DNA of 64,000 nt. Origin: Aquincola tertiaricarbonis (lineage in GTDB: Bacteria > Pseudomonadota > Gammaproteobacteria > Burkholderiales > Burkholderiaceae_C). Below are positions 17,966 to 27,040 of this stretch, piece by piece. The stretch lies in the NCBI RefSeq assembly GCF_000969605.1, contig NZ_JZUE01000001.1, forward strand, positions 1-64,000, in the 5' to 3' direction. The position numbers and the translations under genes are program-made. Each line of letters opens with the position of its first letter. Within the stretch, counting starts at the first letter, position 1. The notes below the pieces were generated by a model. It saw nothing but the letters and a program-made list of their open reading frames with translations, had not been told where the DNA came from and made no database searches.

Positions 17966-18997
17966 ATGGAGTTTTTCCGCATTCGCCGCGACATCCCGTT
18001 CATGCGCCATGCACTGGTGCTGAATGCGGTGTCGTTGATCATGTTCGTGGCGGCCGTGTTCTTCCTCGTCACGCGCGGGCTGCACCTGTCGATCGAGTTC
18101 ACTGGCGGCACTGTTGTCGAAGTCGCCTACGCCCAGCCGGCCGACATCAACAAGGTGCGTGAGACGGTCGAAGGCATGGGCTTCGGCGAGGTTCAGGTGC
18201 AAAACTTCGGCACCTCGCGCGACGTGTTGATCCGCCTGCCGCTGCGTGGCGACGTCAAGCAGACCGAGGTGGTCGACCGGGTGTTCCAAGGCTTGTGCAA
18301 GGCCGAGGGGGGCACCGTCCAATCGATCGCCGTCACAGTGGCCGGCGACCCGGCCACCCGTCAGCAGTGCGCCGCCGGCGAGGCGCGGCCGCTGGAGCTG
18401 TCGCGCAGCGAGGTGGTGGGGCCGCAGGTGGGTCGCGAGCTGGCCATCGACGGCGCCAAGGCGCTGGCCTTCGTGATCATCGGCATCGTGATCTACCTGG
18501 CCATCCGCTTCGAATGGAAGTTCGGCGTGGCCGGCATCATTGCCAACCTGCACGACGTGGTGATCATCCTGGGCTTCTTCGCCTTCTTCCAGTGGGAGTT
18601 CTCGCTCACCGTGCTGGCAGCGATCCTGGCGGTGCTGGGCTACTCGGTGAACGAGTCGGTGGTGATCTTCGACCGGGTGCGCGAGGCTTTCCGCAAGTAC
18701 CGCAAGCTCAACACCGCGGAAGTGATCGACCACGCGATCACCAGCACCATCAGCCGCACCATCATCACCCACGGCTCCACGCAGCTGATGGTGCTGTCGA
18801 TGCTGCTGTTCGGCGGCCCTTCGCTGCACTACTTCGCGGTGGCGTTGACGATCGGCATCTGCTTCGGTATCTACTCGTCCGTGTTCGTCGCCGCGGCCAT
18901 CGCCATGTGGCTGGGCATCAAGCGCGAAGACCTGGTCAAGGGCGGCCCCGCCAAGGCCTCCGACCCCGACGACCCGAACGCCGGGGCGGTGGTGTAG
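17966..18997 (+). CDS. secF: Protein translocase subunit SecF
   Basis: SecF of 343 residues, partner of SecD. It has an N-terminal helix (about residues 15-37), the periplasmic motif FTGGTVVEVAYAQ, and five C-terminal helices including LGYSVNESVVIFDRVREAFR and SRTIITHGSTQLMVLSMLLF. GGAGC precedes the ATG. The C-terminal tail is acidic and polar. The -10-like TAGAGT for the next gene overlaps its stop codon. Confidence 0.97.
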   Translation: MEFFRIRRDIPFMRHALVLNAVSLIMFVAAVFFLVTRGLHLSIEFTGGTVVEVAYAQPADINKVRETVEGMGFGEVQVQNFGTSRDVLIRLPLRGDVKQTEVVDRVFQGLCKAEGGTVQSIAVTVAGDPATRQQCAAGEARPLELSRSEVVGPQVGRELAIDGAKALAFVIIGIVIYLAIRFEWKFGVAGIIANLHDVVIILGFFAFFQWEFSLTVLAAILAVLGYSVNESVVIFDRVREAFRKYRKLNTAEVIDHAITSTISRTIITHGSTQLMVLSMLLFGGPSLHYFAVALTIGICFGIYSSVFVAAAIAMWLGIKREDLVKGGPAKASDPDDPNAGAVV

Positions 18998-19000
18998 AGT
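18995..19000 (+). promoter_or_regulatory. Possible -10 element for the DUF1631 gene
   Basis: TAGAGT overlaps the secF TAG and would start a transcript at about 19007, 30 nt before the next ATG. No clear -35. Low confidence. Confidence 0.3.
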
Positions 19001-19036
19001 CAGTTCGCCCTCACAAGCGAACCTACGCACCCACGC

Positions 19037-21409
19037 ATGGCGACCGCAGCCGACTACTCCGCACTCGCGAACCAGGTTCGGCGTCTCTATACGGAAGAGC
19101 TGGTCAAGGGCTTCGTCGGTGTGTTGACGGCGGTGGAGGCGCTGGCCCGCCAGCAGCAGGACAAGCCGGCCGACTACACCACCACGCAACGCCGACGCGA
19201 TACCGTCGCGGCGCTGCAGCAGCGCGGCGGCGCCTGGCACCAGGCCACCGTCGGCGCGCTGCGCAACGCGATGCTGTACGGCGTCTCGGCGTCGCGCCCC
19301 GGCGACCTGCCACGGGCGCCGCGCGACAGCGAACAGAAGCTGTCGCTGGTGGATGACGACACGATCGAGCGCGAGATCCTTGGCTCGCGCCTGGCGCTGG
19401 CCATCATGGACCGTGCCTCCTGGGAGTTCACCGACCTGCGCTCGCGGGTAGCGCTGCTGGAGCGGCGCGAGGAGCTCGATGCCAACGACATGCTGCGGGC
19501 GCATGTGCTGGCCCGCATCACGGTGGACGCCTGGTGCAGCGCCGGCCTGTCCGTGGCTTCGTGGCGAGACCTGCAGCCCGTGCTGCACGAGGAACTGGCG
19601 GCGCTGGGCCAGGCGGCCTATCACCAATGCAACCAGTGGCTGGCGAGCCAGCAGGTGCTGCCCCAGGTTGATCTGCGGCCGATGATCCGCCGCAGCCCAC
19701 AAGGCGCCACCGGCTACGGAAGCCTGCCGCAGCGCAGCGGCGGCACCGTGCCCGGCGCACTGCCGGGTCAGGCCGACGCCTCGGTCACCGCGCGCACCGG
19801 CTTCTCGGGTGGGCGCACCCAGCAGGCACGCCTGCCATCGGGCGGACCCGGCCTGGGCAACTCGGACGAAACCCGCATGCTCACCTCCGCGGCGCCGCTG
19901 CCGCGCGGTGGCGAGCATGCGGAAGCCGTGCTCGGCCGGCTGAACCGCCTGGTGGGCCGCCAGCTGCCGGAATTTGCCGGCAGCACGCAGCGCAGCACCG
20001 CGCGCACGGCCTCGCCGGGCCTGACGGCGGCCATCGGGCTGGCGCAACAGGGCATCCAGCGGCGCTTCAGCGCGTCGCAGGTGGGCGTGGCGGGTGGTGC
20101 AGCGGGCACGGTGAGCGCGCCCACGCTGCTGGAGGACCTGCAGCAGCGCAAGCAGGTGCTGAAGAAGGCCGCCGAGACGCCGGTCGAGCGCGCCACCATC
20201 GAGATCGTCGCGCTGCTGTTCCAGGCCATCCTCACGGAGGAGAGCATTCCGGCCAGCGTGCGCGTGTGGTTCGCGCGGCTGCAGATGCCGGTGCTGCGGG
20301 TGGCGGTGACCGAGCCCGACTTTTTTGCCACCACCGACCATCCGGCGCGCAAGCTGATCGACCGGATGGGCGCCTGCGTGATGGGCTTCGATGCGTCGTC
20401 GCGCGCGGTAGGCGACGCGCTGGAGCGTGAGATCAAGCGGGTGGTGCAGGTGGTGGAGGCTTATCCCGACACCGGCCGCCGCGTGTTCCAGACGGTGCTG
20501 ACCGAGTTCGAGAAGTTCCTGGAGCACTACTTCCGCAACGAGAACGAGGCCACTCGCAAGGGCGTGTCGCTCGCTCAGCAGGTGGAGCAGCGCGAGACGC
20601 TGGCCATCCAGTACACCATCGAGCTGCGCAAGATGCTCAACGAGGTGCCGGTGCAGGAGGGCGTGCGCCAGTTCCTGTTCCAGGTGTGGGCCGACGTGCT
20701 GGCGATGACCGCCGTGAAGTTCGGCGTGCAGAGCGATGAGACCAAGGCCATGAAGCGCGCGGCCGCCGACCTCATCTGGTCGGCCAGCGCCAAGGTGTCG
20801 CGCGAGGACCGCGCGGAGGTGATCCGCCGCCTGCCGCCGCTGCTGAAGACGCTGCGCGAGGGCATGGCTTCGGCCGGGGTCACGCCGGACAAGCAGGACG
20901 AGCAGGTGCGTGCGCTGAACAACTCGCTGGCCGCCGCCTTCACCGCCAAGGCCGCGGCGATTCCCCACGACCGCTTCGAAGAGCTGATGGAGCGGCTGGA
21001 AACGCTGGAGGAACTGCTGCCCGACACCGAGGACGTGCAGATCGACGAATCGACGGTGCTGGACCTCTCGGGCCACGAGACTTCGGAGCTGGAAGTGGCG
21101 ACCGAAGGCGGCTCGGTGCCCACGCCTGCCATGCTGGCCTGGGCGCGGGAGCTGCAGGTGGGCAGCTGGTTCATGCTGGACTTCCGCGGGCGGAACGAAC
21201 CGGTGCAGCTCGCTTGGCAGGGGCTGCGTCGGCAGTTGAGCTTGTTCGTCACGCCCAGCGGGCGCTGCGTGCTGTTCCAGCAGCAGCGGCTGGCGGCGTT
21301 CCTGCAGGCCGGGCTGTTGCTGCCGGCGCAGGACGAGGCGCTGACGGTGCGTGCCACGCGCAATGCGCTGGCGCGGCTGGACGTGGACCCGGCCCGCTTG
21401 CTGAATTGA
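19037..21409 (+). CDS. DUF1631 family protein, function unknown
   Basis: Large soluble-looking protein of 790 residues that I place in DUF1631, a family common in beta- and gammaproteobacteria with no established function. It is mostly helical. Residues about 205-290 are Gly/Pro/Thr-rich and probably a linker. The middle domain (about 360-560) contains AILTEESIPASVRVWFARLQ and TDHPARKLIDRMG, which I recognise from the family. The last 90 residues (ELQVGSWFMLDFRGRNEPVQ onward) look like a small beta-barrel. No signal peptide and no membrane helix are visible. It stands alone between secF and the convergent smg gene. Confidence 0.8.
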   Translation: MATAADYSALANQVRRLYTEELVKGFVGVLTAVEALARQQQDKPADYTTTQRRRDTVAALQQRGGAWHQATVGALRNAMLYGVSASRPGDLPRAPRDSEQKLSLVDDDTIEREILGSRLALAIMDRASWEFTDLRSRVALLERREELDANDMLRAHVLARITVDAWCSAGLSVASWRDLQPVLHEELAALGQAAYHQCNQWLASQQVLPQVDLRPMIRRSPQGATGYGSLPQRSGGTVPGALPGQADASVTARTGFSGGRTQQARLPSGGPGLGNSDETRMLTSAAPLPRGGEHAEAVLGRLNRLVGRQLPEFAGSTQRSTARTASPGLTAAIGLAQQGIQRRFSASQVGVAGGAAGTVSAPTLLEDLQQRKQVLKKAAETPVERATIEIVALLFQAILTEESIPASVRVWFARLQMPVLRVAVTEPDFFATTDHPARKLIDRMGACVMGFDASSRAVGDALEREIKRVVQVVEAYPDTGRRVFQTVLTEFEKFLEHYFRNENEATRKGVSLAQQVEQRETLAIQYTIELRKMLNEVPVQEGVRQFLFQVWADVLAMTAVKFGVQSDETKAMKRAAADLIWSASAKVSREDRAEVIRRLPPLLKTLREGMASAGVTPDKQDEQVRALNNSLAAAFTAKAAAIPHDRFEELMERLETLEELLPDTEDVQIDESTVLDLSGHETSELEVATEGGSVPTPAMLAWARELQVGSWFMLDFRGRNEPVQLAWQGLRRQLSLFVTPSGRCVLFQQQRLAAFLQAGLLLPAQDEALTVRATRNALARLDVDPARLLN

Positions 21410-21413
21410 CGCA

Positions 21414-21434
21414 GCGGCGGCCGGCAGCCGCCGT
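21414..21434. terminator. Hairpin between convergent DUF1631 and smg genes
   Basis: A 7-bp stem CGGCGGC/GCCGCCG (21415-21421 with 21427-21433) fills the 24-bp gap between the two convergent stops. No T-run on either side, so the terminator function is tentative. Confidence 0.35.
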
Positions 21435-21886
21435 CAGTGGATCAGGCGGTCCTCCGGTGCGACGAACAGTTCGTCCAGCACCAGCGTGTCGGGCTCCTTG
21501 CCCAGGCTCCAGAAGACCATCAGCACGATGATCTTGATGTCGTCCAGCTCGATCGGCGCCACGCCGATGGCACTGGCGCGGTCCACCACCATCTCGCGCA
21601 TCGGCGGCGGCAGCACGCCGGCCGACTCCAGGAAGCTGATGAAGCCGATGGATTCCTCACCCAGCAGGTCCTGCTCGGCGGGCGTGTAGACGCGGATGCT
21701 CGTCTGGCGTTGCTCGCCGCTGTAGCACTCGGCCACGGTGGCGAGGCCGTCCAGCCAGGAAAGCGCTTCCTGGATCTCATCCGATTCAAAGCCGGCCGAC
21801 GACAGTTTCCGCGCCAACTGGTCGTGGTCCGGGCAGGCGTCCGGACGCCAGTAGTTTTCGTACAGATAGACGAGGACGTCGAACAT
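21434..21886 (-). CDS. smg: Smg family protein (DUF494)
   Basis: 150-residue Smg protein of unknown function, conserved next to dprA and def in many proteobacteria. MFDVLVYLYENYWRPDACPD at the start and the acidic C-terminal part (FFVAPED-like end LDELFVAPEDRLIH) are typical. I start at the ATG at 21886, where the family begins. A -10-like TATAGT ends six bases upstream and there is no Shine-Dalgarno, so it may be read from a leaderless mRNA as well as from the dprA transcript 90 bp upstream. Confidence 0.9.
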   Translation of the reverse strand: MFDVLVYLYENYWRPDACPDHDQLARKLSSAGFESDEIQEALSWLDGLATVAECYSGEQRQTSIRVYTPAEQDLLGEESIGFISFLESAGVLPPPMREMVVDRASAIGVAPIELDDIKIIVLMVFWSLGKEPDTLVLDELFVAPEDRLIH

Positions 21887-21892
21887 GAATTG

Positions 21893-21898
21893 ACTATA
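21893..21898 (-). promoter_or_regulatory. -10-like TATAGT, leaderless start for smg
   Basis: On the minus strand TATAGT is followed by six bases and then ATG, so a transcript would begin at or next to the A of the start codon. No ribosome-binding site is present. Confidence 0.4.
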
Positions 21899-21906
21899 CC
21901 CCAGGG

Positions 21907-21929
21907 GTTTCAGCCCGTTCGGCTGAAAC
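21907..21929 (-). terminator. Hairpin between dprA and smg
   Basis: Perfect 9-bp stem GTTTCAGCC/GGCTGAAAC (21907-21915 with 21921-21929) in the 89-bp gap after dprA. No T-run follows in the minus direction. It may reduce read-through into smg or stabilise the dprA 3' end. Confidence 0.4.
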
Positions 21930-21975
21930 AATCCGGCCTTTTCGAGGCTGTCTGGAGCCGGCCGACGGCGGAATT

Positions 21976-23106
21976 TCAGGCCAGTGCGCGGCGCTGGAAC
22001 AACCCACCGGGCAGCCGCACCACCAGGCCATCCAGTTCCAGCTCCAGCAGGCGCGCATTGAGCGCCGGCGCCGGCCAGCCGCAGCGCGCGATGAGCGCGT
22101 CCAGCGTGGCCGGGTCATGGCCCAGGGCAGCCAGCACCGGGTCGGACTCGGCCGGCGGCGGGTCGTCGTCCGGCGCCTGGAGATCGTCGGGCAGGTCGGT
22201 TTCCCGCGCAGGCAAGGGCGCCAGGCCGGCCAATTCCTCCAGCACGTCCTCCACCTGTTCCACCAGCTTCGCGTCCTGCTTGAGCAGTGCATGGCAGCCG
22301 CGGGACTGCACCGCATGGATGGAGCCGGGGATGGCGAAGACATCGCGTCCTGCTTCGAGTGCCATGCGCGCAGTGATAAGCGACCCGGAGCGCAGCGCGG
22401 CCTCCACCACCAGCGTGCCGCGCGACAGGCCGGCGATGATGCGGTTGCGCATCGGGAAGTGCTCGGCCAGCGGCGGCGTGCCGAGCGCGAACTCGGAGAG
22501 CAGCAAGCCCTCCTGCGCGATGCGGTGGGTCAGCGCCTTGTGGTGGCTGGGATAGATGCGGTCCAGCCCGGTGCCGACCACGCCGATGGTGCTGCCCGGC
22601 CCGGTGAGGGCGCCCTGGTGGGCCGCACCGTCGATGCCGAGCGCCAGGCCGGAGACGACCGTCCAGCCGGCGTGGCTGAGCGCGGTGCCGAAGGCGCGGG
22701 CGTTGTCGGTGCCCTGCGCGGTGGGATGGCGGCTGCCCACGATGGCGATGGCCTGGCGGTGCAGCAGCTCCAGCCGGCCGTGTGCCCACAGCATCAGCGG
22801 CGGATCGGCGGTGTGCAGCAATGCCGGCGGGTAGGCGGCGTCGCCCAGCATCAGCAGCGTCCGGCCCTCGCTCCGATCCAGCCAGGCCAGGGTGTCGGCC
22901 AGCAGGCGGCGGTGGAAGTCGTCAGGCTCCGCGGTGAGCAGAGCGGCGGCGGCCGGCCCGGCGACCTGGGCCAGCGCGGCCTCGCTTGCATCCAGCACCG
23001 CAGGCGCGCTGCCGAAGGCCGCGAGCAGCCGCCGCGCCTTGGCGCGTCCGAGCCCGGACCCGGCAGTCAACCTCAGCCATGCCCCCACTTCCCGAGGGTC
23101 GGACAT
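21976..23106 (-). CDS. dprA: DNA-processing protein DprA (Smf)
   Basis: 376-residue DprA/Smf, which loads RecA onto incoming single-stranded DNA in natural transformation. The Rossmann-like core (about residues 80-290) shows AIAIVGSRHPTAQG, VVSGLALGIDGAAHQGAL and GTGLDRIYPSHH, all family signatures. An N-terminal helical part and a C-terminal winged-helix-like DprA domain are present. I choose the ATG at 23106, 10 bp after the stop of the LysM gene. Operon lysM-dprA-smg, divergent from def-fmt. Confidence 0.95.
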   Translation of the reverse strand: MSDPREVGAWLRLTAGSGLGRAKARRLLAAFGSAPAVLDASEAALAQVAGPAAAALLTAEPDDFHRRLLADTLAWLDRSEGRTLLMLGDAAYPPALLHTADPPLMLWAHGRLELLHRQAIAIVGSRHPTAQGTDNARAFGTALSHAGWTVVSGLALGIDGAAHQGALTGPGSTIGVVGTGLDRIYPSHHKALTHRIAQEGLLLSEFALGTPPLAEHFPMRNRIIAGLSRGTLVVEAALRSGSLITARMALEAGRDVFAIPGSIHAVQSRGCHALLKQDAKLVEQVEDVLEELAGLAPLPARETDLPDDLQAPDDDPPPAESDPVLAALGHDPATLDALIARCGWPAPALNARLLELELDGLVVRLPGGLFQRRALA

Positions 23107-23116
23107 GGCGCGCCGC

Positions 23117-24295
23117 CTAGTCGGGTTGGGTGAAGCGGTCGCTGGCCCGGACGGGCGCCTGCACCTGGAGGATGAGCGCATACGACACGCGCTCGAACAC
23201 GCTGAACACGAACAGCAGCCCGTTGCGCTCGTCGGGCAGTTTCATCACTGCGCGCTGCGGGTCGCTGCGGTCCACCACGGTGTCGCCGCGCTGCCAGAGC
23301 GCCAGCACATGGCCGCGCTCGAGGCCGTCGGCCGAGCCGCGGTTGAGCGAGACGATCTGGTTCTGGCCGGCGCTCAACGCATCGCCGTACACCGAGATGA
23401 TGCGACCGCTCATCGGCGTGGCCGGTGCATGCGGTGCATAGCTGCTGAAGTCCTGGGCGGGCACCGGCACCAGCCGGTCGCCGATTCCCACTTCCTCGCG
23501 GTTGCTCATCACGCGCACCGTGGCAGGCACCACCTGGGCCTTGCCGTCGGGGGTGGCGATGGTGTCGCCGGCCCGCACGTACTCGGCCGTGCCCACAAAA
23601 CGTGCCTCGTAGCCCAGCACCTGCTGCGTTTCCGGGTCGCGCAGCGGCTTGGCTTCGCGGAACACGCGCCAATCGCGCATGCCGCCCATCTCGCCACGCA
23701 CGTAGGCGAGGTCGCCACGGGCCATCAGCACGCGGCCTTCCGGGGCGGCCACCACGCGCGGCGCCGTGCCGAGTTCGTCGCCGGAGAACACCACCGCTTC
23801 ATTGAGGAAGGGTGCGATCAGGTGCAGCGGCACCGAGGAGATGGCGTCGCCTTGCACCGGGCCGCTGCGCACCCGCGGCGAGAGCTTGACGGTGCCATCG
23901 GTGCGACCCACGGGTTGGCCCAGGCGCAGGCGCGCGCGTTCGCCGCTGCGGTCCAGGTAGACCACCTGGCCGGGATAGATCAGGTGCGGGTTGCGGATCT
24001 CGCTCAGGTTCATGCCCCACAGCTCGGGCCAGCGCCACGGCTTGCGCAGGAACAGGCCGGAGATGCGCCACAGCGTGTCGCCGGTCTTCACGGTGTACGA
24101 GTCGGGCGCGTCGGCGGCCAGTTCGTCGAAGGGCACGCCTTGCTGGGCCACCTGTTGCGCGGTGCTGCGCTGGGCCGGGGTGACAGGCAGCGTGGCGGGC
24201 TGCGCCATCGCCGCAGCCGCGGCAGCCAGTGCCAGCAAGCCGGCGCCTGCACGAAGGAAGCCGGCAGGACGCGGGCGCAAGGGGCGACGAATCAT
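23117..24295 (-). CDS. Secreted LysM-domain protein
   Basis: 392 residues with a signal peptide (RRPLRPRPAG then AGAGLLALAAAAAAMAQ, cleavage near residue 32) and one LysM peptidoglycan-binding domain (SYTVKTGDTLWRISGLFL to LIYPGQVVYLD, about 65-115). The remaining 270 residues match no domain I can name; they read as beta-rich with a tail like VIRVQAPVRASDRFTQ. It probably acts in the periplasm on or near the cell wall. It is cotranscribed with dprA and divergent from def, a pairing common in Burkholderiales. A GGAG is seven bases before the ATG. Confidence 0.88.
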   Translation of the reverse strand: MIRRPLRPRPAGFLRAGAGLLALAAAAAAMAQPATLPVTPAQRSTAQQVAQQGVPFDELAADAPDSYTVKTGDTLWRISGLFLRKPWRWPELWGMNLSEIRNPHLIYPGQVVYLDRSGERARLRLGQPVGRTDGTVKLSPRVRSGPVQGDAISSVPLHLIAPFLNEAVVFSGDELGTAPRVVAAPEGRVLMARGDLAYVRGEMGGMRDWRVFREAKPLRDPETQQVLGYEARFVGTAEYVRAGDTIATPDGKAQVVPATVRVMSNREEVGIGDRLVPVPAQDFSSYAPHAPATPMSGRIISVYGDALSAGQNQIVSLNRGSADGLERGHVLALWQRGDTVVDRSDPQRAVMKLPDERNGLLFVFSVFERVSYALILQVQAPVRASDRFTQPD

Positions 24296-24432
24296 GAGTG
24301 GGGATCTCCGGGGGCTTGCATCACGACCGAAACCGACGGTGCAAAATCACGGGTTGCCGAACGGTCTGCGACTGCACCAGCGAACGTGGCCTTGACCGGG
24401 CCGCGGAAATGCTCACATGTTGCCGCAGATTG

Positions 24433-24471
24433 TGCCCATAGACCCTTGATATCGCAACGAAAGTGCCCATT
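24433..24471. repeat. Two direct copies of GTGCCCAT in the lysM-def divergent gap
   Basis: GTGCCCAT occurs at 24433-24440 and 24464-24471, start to start 31 bp or about three helical turns, in the 244-bp gap between divergent lysM and def. Direct repeats in phase on the helix can be regulator sites, but chance is possible. No clear promoter was identified elsewhere in this gap. Confidence 0.35.
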
Positions 24472-24539
24472 TGTGGCACCTTCCGCAAACGCAGCCGCGG
24501 CACCGTGGTTGCCGTCCTGCCGGCGTACACGCATCAGCC

Positions 24540-25049
24540 ATGGCCCTGCTTCCCATCCTTCGTTATCCCGACCCCCGCCTGCACACCGTCGCCAAACCGG
24601 TGAAGGAGGTGGACGACCGCATCCGCCAGCTGGCCGACGACATGCTTGAGACGATGCGCGAGGCCGACGGCGTGGGCCTGGCCGCCACGCAGGTGGATGT
24701 GCATGAGCGGCTGATCGTGATGGACACCTCCGAGACGCACGACCAGCCGCGTGTGCTGATCAACCCCGAGATCATCGAGCGCAGCGAGGAGATGATGGTC
24801 GGCGACGAGGGCTGCCTGTCGGTGCCCAGCATCTACGACAAGGTGGAGCGGCATGCCCGCGTGAAGGTGCGCGCGCTGGGCCGCGATGGCCAGCCTTATG
24901 AATTCGAGGCGGAGGGCCTGACCGCCGTGTGCGTGCAGCACGAGATGGATCACCTGATGGGCAAGGTGTTCGTGGAATACCTGAGCCCGCTCAAGCGCAA
25001 CCGCATCAAGAGCAAGATGCTGAAGAAGGCGCGGGAAGACGAGAAGTGA
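24540..25049 (+). CDS. def: Peptide deformylase
   Basis: 169-residue metallo-enzyme that removes the formyl group from nascent proteins. All three catalytic motifs are present: GVGLAATQ (about 45), EGCLSVP (about 90) with the metal-binding Cys, and QHEMDHL (about 132) with both His and the Glu. ATG 24540 is chosen from the family start [14 protein letters not shown]. It overlaps fmt (GTGA), the classical def-fmt pair that adds and removes N-formyl groups. Confidence 0.97.
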   Translation: MALLPILRYPDPRLHTVAKPVKEVDDRIRQLADDMLETMREADGVGLAATQVDVHERLIVMDTSETHDQPRVLINPEIIERSEEMMVGDEGCLSVPSIYDKVERHARVKVRALGRDGQPYEFEAEGLTAVCVQHEMDHLMGKVFVEYLSPLKRNRIKSKMLKKAREDEK

Positions 25050-26023
25050 CCGCCGCGCCCTTGCGCGTCGGGTTTGCCGGCACGCCGGAATTTGCCCAGG
25101 TGGCCCTGGCCCGGCTGCACGGGGCAGGCCACGAGCTGCCGCTGGTGCTGACGCAACCCGACCGGCCCGCCGGCCGGGGCATGAAGCTGCAGGCGTCGCC
25201 GGTGAAGCAGTTCGCTTTGGCGCATGGCATCCCGGTGGCGCAGCCGCGCAGCCTGCGCCTGGATGGCAAGTACCCTGACGAAGCGCAAGCTGGCCGCCAG
25301 GCGCTTGAGGCGGCCGCGCTCGACGTGCTGGTGGTCGCGGCCTATGGCCTCATCCTGCCGCAGTGGGTGCTCGACCTGCCCCGCCTGGGTTGCCTGAACA
25401 TCCATGCATCGCTGTTGCCGCGCTGGCGGGGTGCGGCGCCCATCCATCGCGCCATCGAGGCGGGTGACTTTCACACCGGCATCACCATCATGCAGATGGA
25501 TGCCGGCCTGGACACCGGCGACATGTTGCTGGTCGAGCGCATCGACATCGCGCCCGACGACACCACCGCCACGCTGCACGACCGCTTGGCTGCGCTCGGA
25601 GGCCACCTCATCGTCCAGGCGCTGGAAGCCGCGGCCCACGGTAGCCTGCAGCGCACGCCGCAGCCAGCGGAGGGCGTGACCTATGCGCACAAGGTCGAGA
25701 AGGCCGAGGCCGCCATCGACTGGCGGCTGCCGGCCGAGGCCATCGCCCGCCGGGTGCGCGCCTTCGATCCCTTTCCCGGCGCCAGCTTCGAATGCGCGGG
25801 CGAAACGCTGAAGCTCTGGCAAGCCCAGGCCCGGCCCGGCCCGGCGGGCACGCCCGGCACGGTGCTGGCGGCCGGGCCCGGAGAGTGGCTGGTGGCCTGC
25901 GGCCAAGGCGCGCTGGCCCTGCAGGTGGTGCAGCGCCCGGGCGGCAAGCGGCAGCCGGTTGCGGCGCTGCTGCAGGCGCGGCCGGTGGCCGTGGGTAGCG
26001 TGCTCGCACCGGCTGCCGATTGA
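25046..26023 (+). CDS. fmt: Methionyl-tRNA formyltransferase
   Basis: 325-residue enzyme that formylates initiator Met-tRNA with 10-formyl-THF. Seen are [18 protein letters not shown] at the start, the substrate loop around [13 protein letters not shown], and [18 protein letters not shown], which carries the catalytic Asn/His/Asp region motif. The start is GTG 25046, overlapping the def stop by four bases. Its tRNA substrate gene is at 15484 in this window. Confidence 0.96.
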   Translation: MTAAPLRVGFAGTPEFAQVALARLHGAGHELPLVLTQPDRPAGRGMKLQASPVKQFALAHGIPVAQPRSLRLDGKYPDEAQAGRQALEAAALDVLVVAAYGLILPQWVLDLPRLGCLNIHASLLPRWRGAAPIHRAIEAGDFHTGITIMQMDAGLDTGDMLLVERIDIAPDDTTATLHDRLAALGGHLIVQALEAAAHGSLQRTPQPAEGVTYAHKVEKAEAAIDWRLPAEAIARRVRAFDPFPGASFECAGETLKLWQAQARPGPAGTPGTVLAAGPGEWLVACGQGALALQVVQRPGGKRQPVAALLQARPVAVGSVLAPAAD

Positions 26024-26090
26024 ACTCCCGGCCCGGGGCCGCATCTATCGCAGCCAAGGTGCCACGCGGCACGACGAAAGGACGCATCAC

Positions 26091-26933
26091 ATGTTCAATT
26101 TGCTGAAAACCGCCGTCCTGATGGCGGCGATCACGGCGCTCTTCGTGGCCATCGGCGGCCTCCTTGGCGGCCGCAGCGGCATGCTGATCGCGCTGGCCGT
26201 GGCGCTGGGCATGAACTTCTTCAGCTACTGGTTCAGCGACAAGCTGGTGCTGAAGATGTACAACGCCCGCGAGGTGGACGAGACCACCGCGCCGCAGTTC
26301 TACCGCATGGTGGCCGAGCTGGCCCAGCGCGCGCAGCTGCCCATGCCCAAGGTCTACCTGATCCAGGAAGACGCGCCCAATGCCTTCGCCACCGGGCGCA
26401 ACCCGGACAACGCCGCGGTCGCGGCCACCACGGGCATCCTGCGCGTGCTCAGCGACCGCGAGCTGCGCGGCGTGATGGCGCACGAGTTGGCGCACGTGAA
26501 GCACCGCGACATCCTCATCAGCACCATCAGCGCCACGATGGCCGGTGCGATCTCGATGCTGGCCAACTTCGCGATGTTCTTTGGCGGCCGCGACAGCGAG
26601 GGCCGGCCGGCCAATCCCATCGCCGGGCTGCTGGTGATGCTGCTGGCGCCGCTGGCTGCCAGCCTGATCCAGATGGCGATCAGCCGCGCCCGCGAGTTCG
26701 AGGCCGATCGTGGCGGTGCCGAGATCTCCGGCGACCCGCAGGCGCTGGCCAGCGCGCTGCAGAAGATCCACAACTACGCCCGCGGCATTCCGTTCGAGAC
26801 CACCGAGCGCAATCCTGCGACCGCGCAGATGATGATCATGAATCCGCTGTCCGGCGGCGGCCTGCGCGGCCTGTTCAGCACCCACCCGTCGACCGAGGAA
26901 CGGGTGGCTCGGCTGCTGGCCATGGCGCGCTGA
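26091..26933 (+). CDS. htpX: Membrane zinc protease HtpX
   Basis: 280-residue M48 family inner-membrane protease for quality control of misfolded membrane proteins. Two N-terminal helices (residues 5-25 and 27-47 approximately), the zinc motif [10 protein letters not shown], and a third ligand Glu in [13 protein letters not shown] are visible. The C-terminal [18 protein letters not shown] is typical. AAAGGA (26077-26082) precedes the ATG. Often heat- or envelope-stress-induced; no heat-shock promoter is evident. Confidence 0.96.
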   Translation: MFNLLKTAVLMAAITALFVAIGGLLGGRSGMLIALAVALGMNFFSYWFSDKLVLKMYNAREVDETTAPQFYRMVAELAQRAQLPMPKVYLIQEDAPNAFATGRNPDNAAVAATTGILRVLSDRELRGVMAHELAHVKHRDILISTISATMAGAISMLANFAMFFGGRDSEGRPANPIAGLLVMLLAPLAASLIQMAISRAREFEADRGGAEISGDPQALASALQKIHNYARGIPFETTERNPATAQMMIMNPLSGGGLRGLFSTHPSTEERVARLLAMAR

Positions 26934-27010
26934 CGCCGGCACGGCCGGCCGAAAAGCGCCGTGATCCGGCCCCTGGCGGCGTTCAAGTCGTTGCGCCGGG
27001 GGCCGAAAAC

Positions 27011-27032
27011 GGGAGGGTCGCCCCACCCTCCC
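27011..27032 (+). promoter_or_regulatory. Hairpin overlapping the leader of the small lipoprotein gene
   Basis: Perfect 8-bp stem GGGAGGGT/ACCCTCCC (27011-27018 with 27025-27032) lies between htpX and the ATG at 27041. It may end the htpX transcript. The 3' arm and the following CCACCCTCCG are the opposite of a Shine-Dalgarno. Confidence 0.35.
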
Positions 27033-27040
27033 ACCCTCCG

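Noticed and set aside
17690-21076. A 1128-codon open frame on the minus strand, opposite secD-secF and the DUF1631 gene
   Set aside because: It is antisense to three well-supported genes and its translation is rich in His, Arg, Gln and Gly without any domain. Long antisense frames are expected at this third-position GC.
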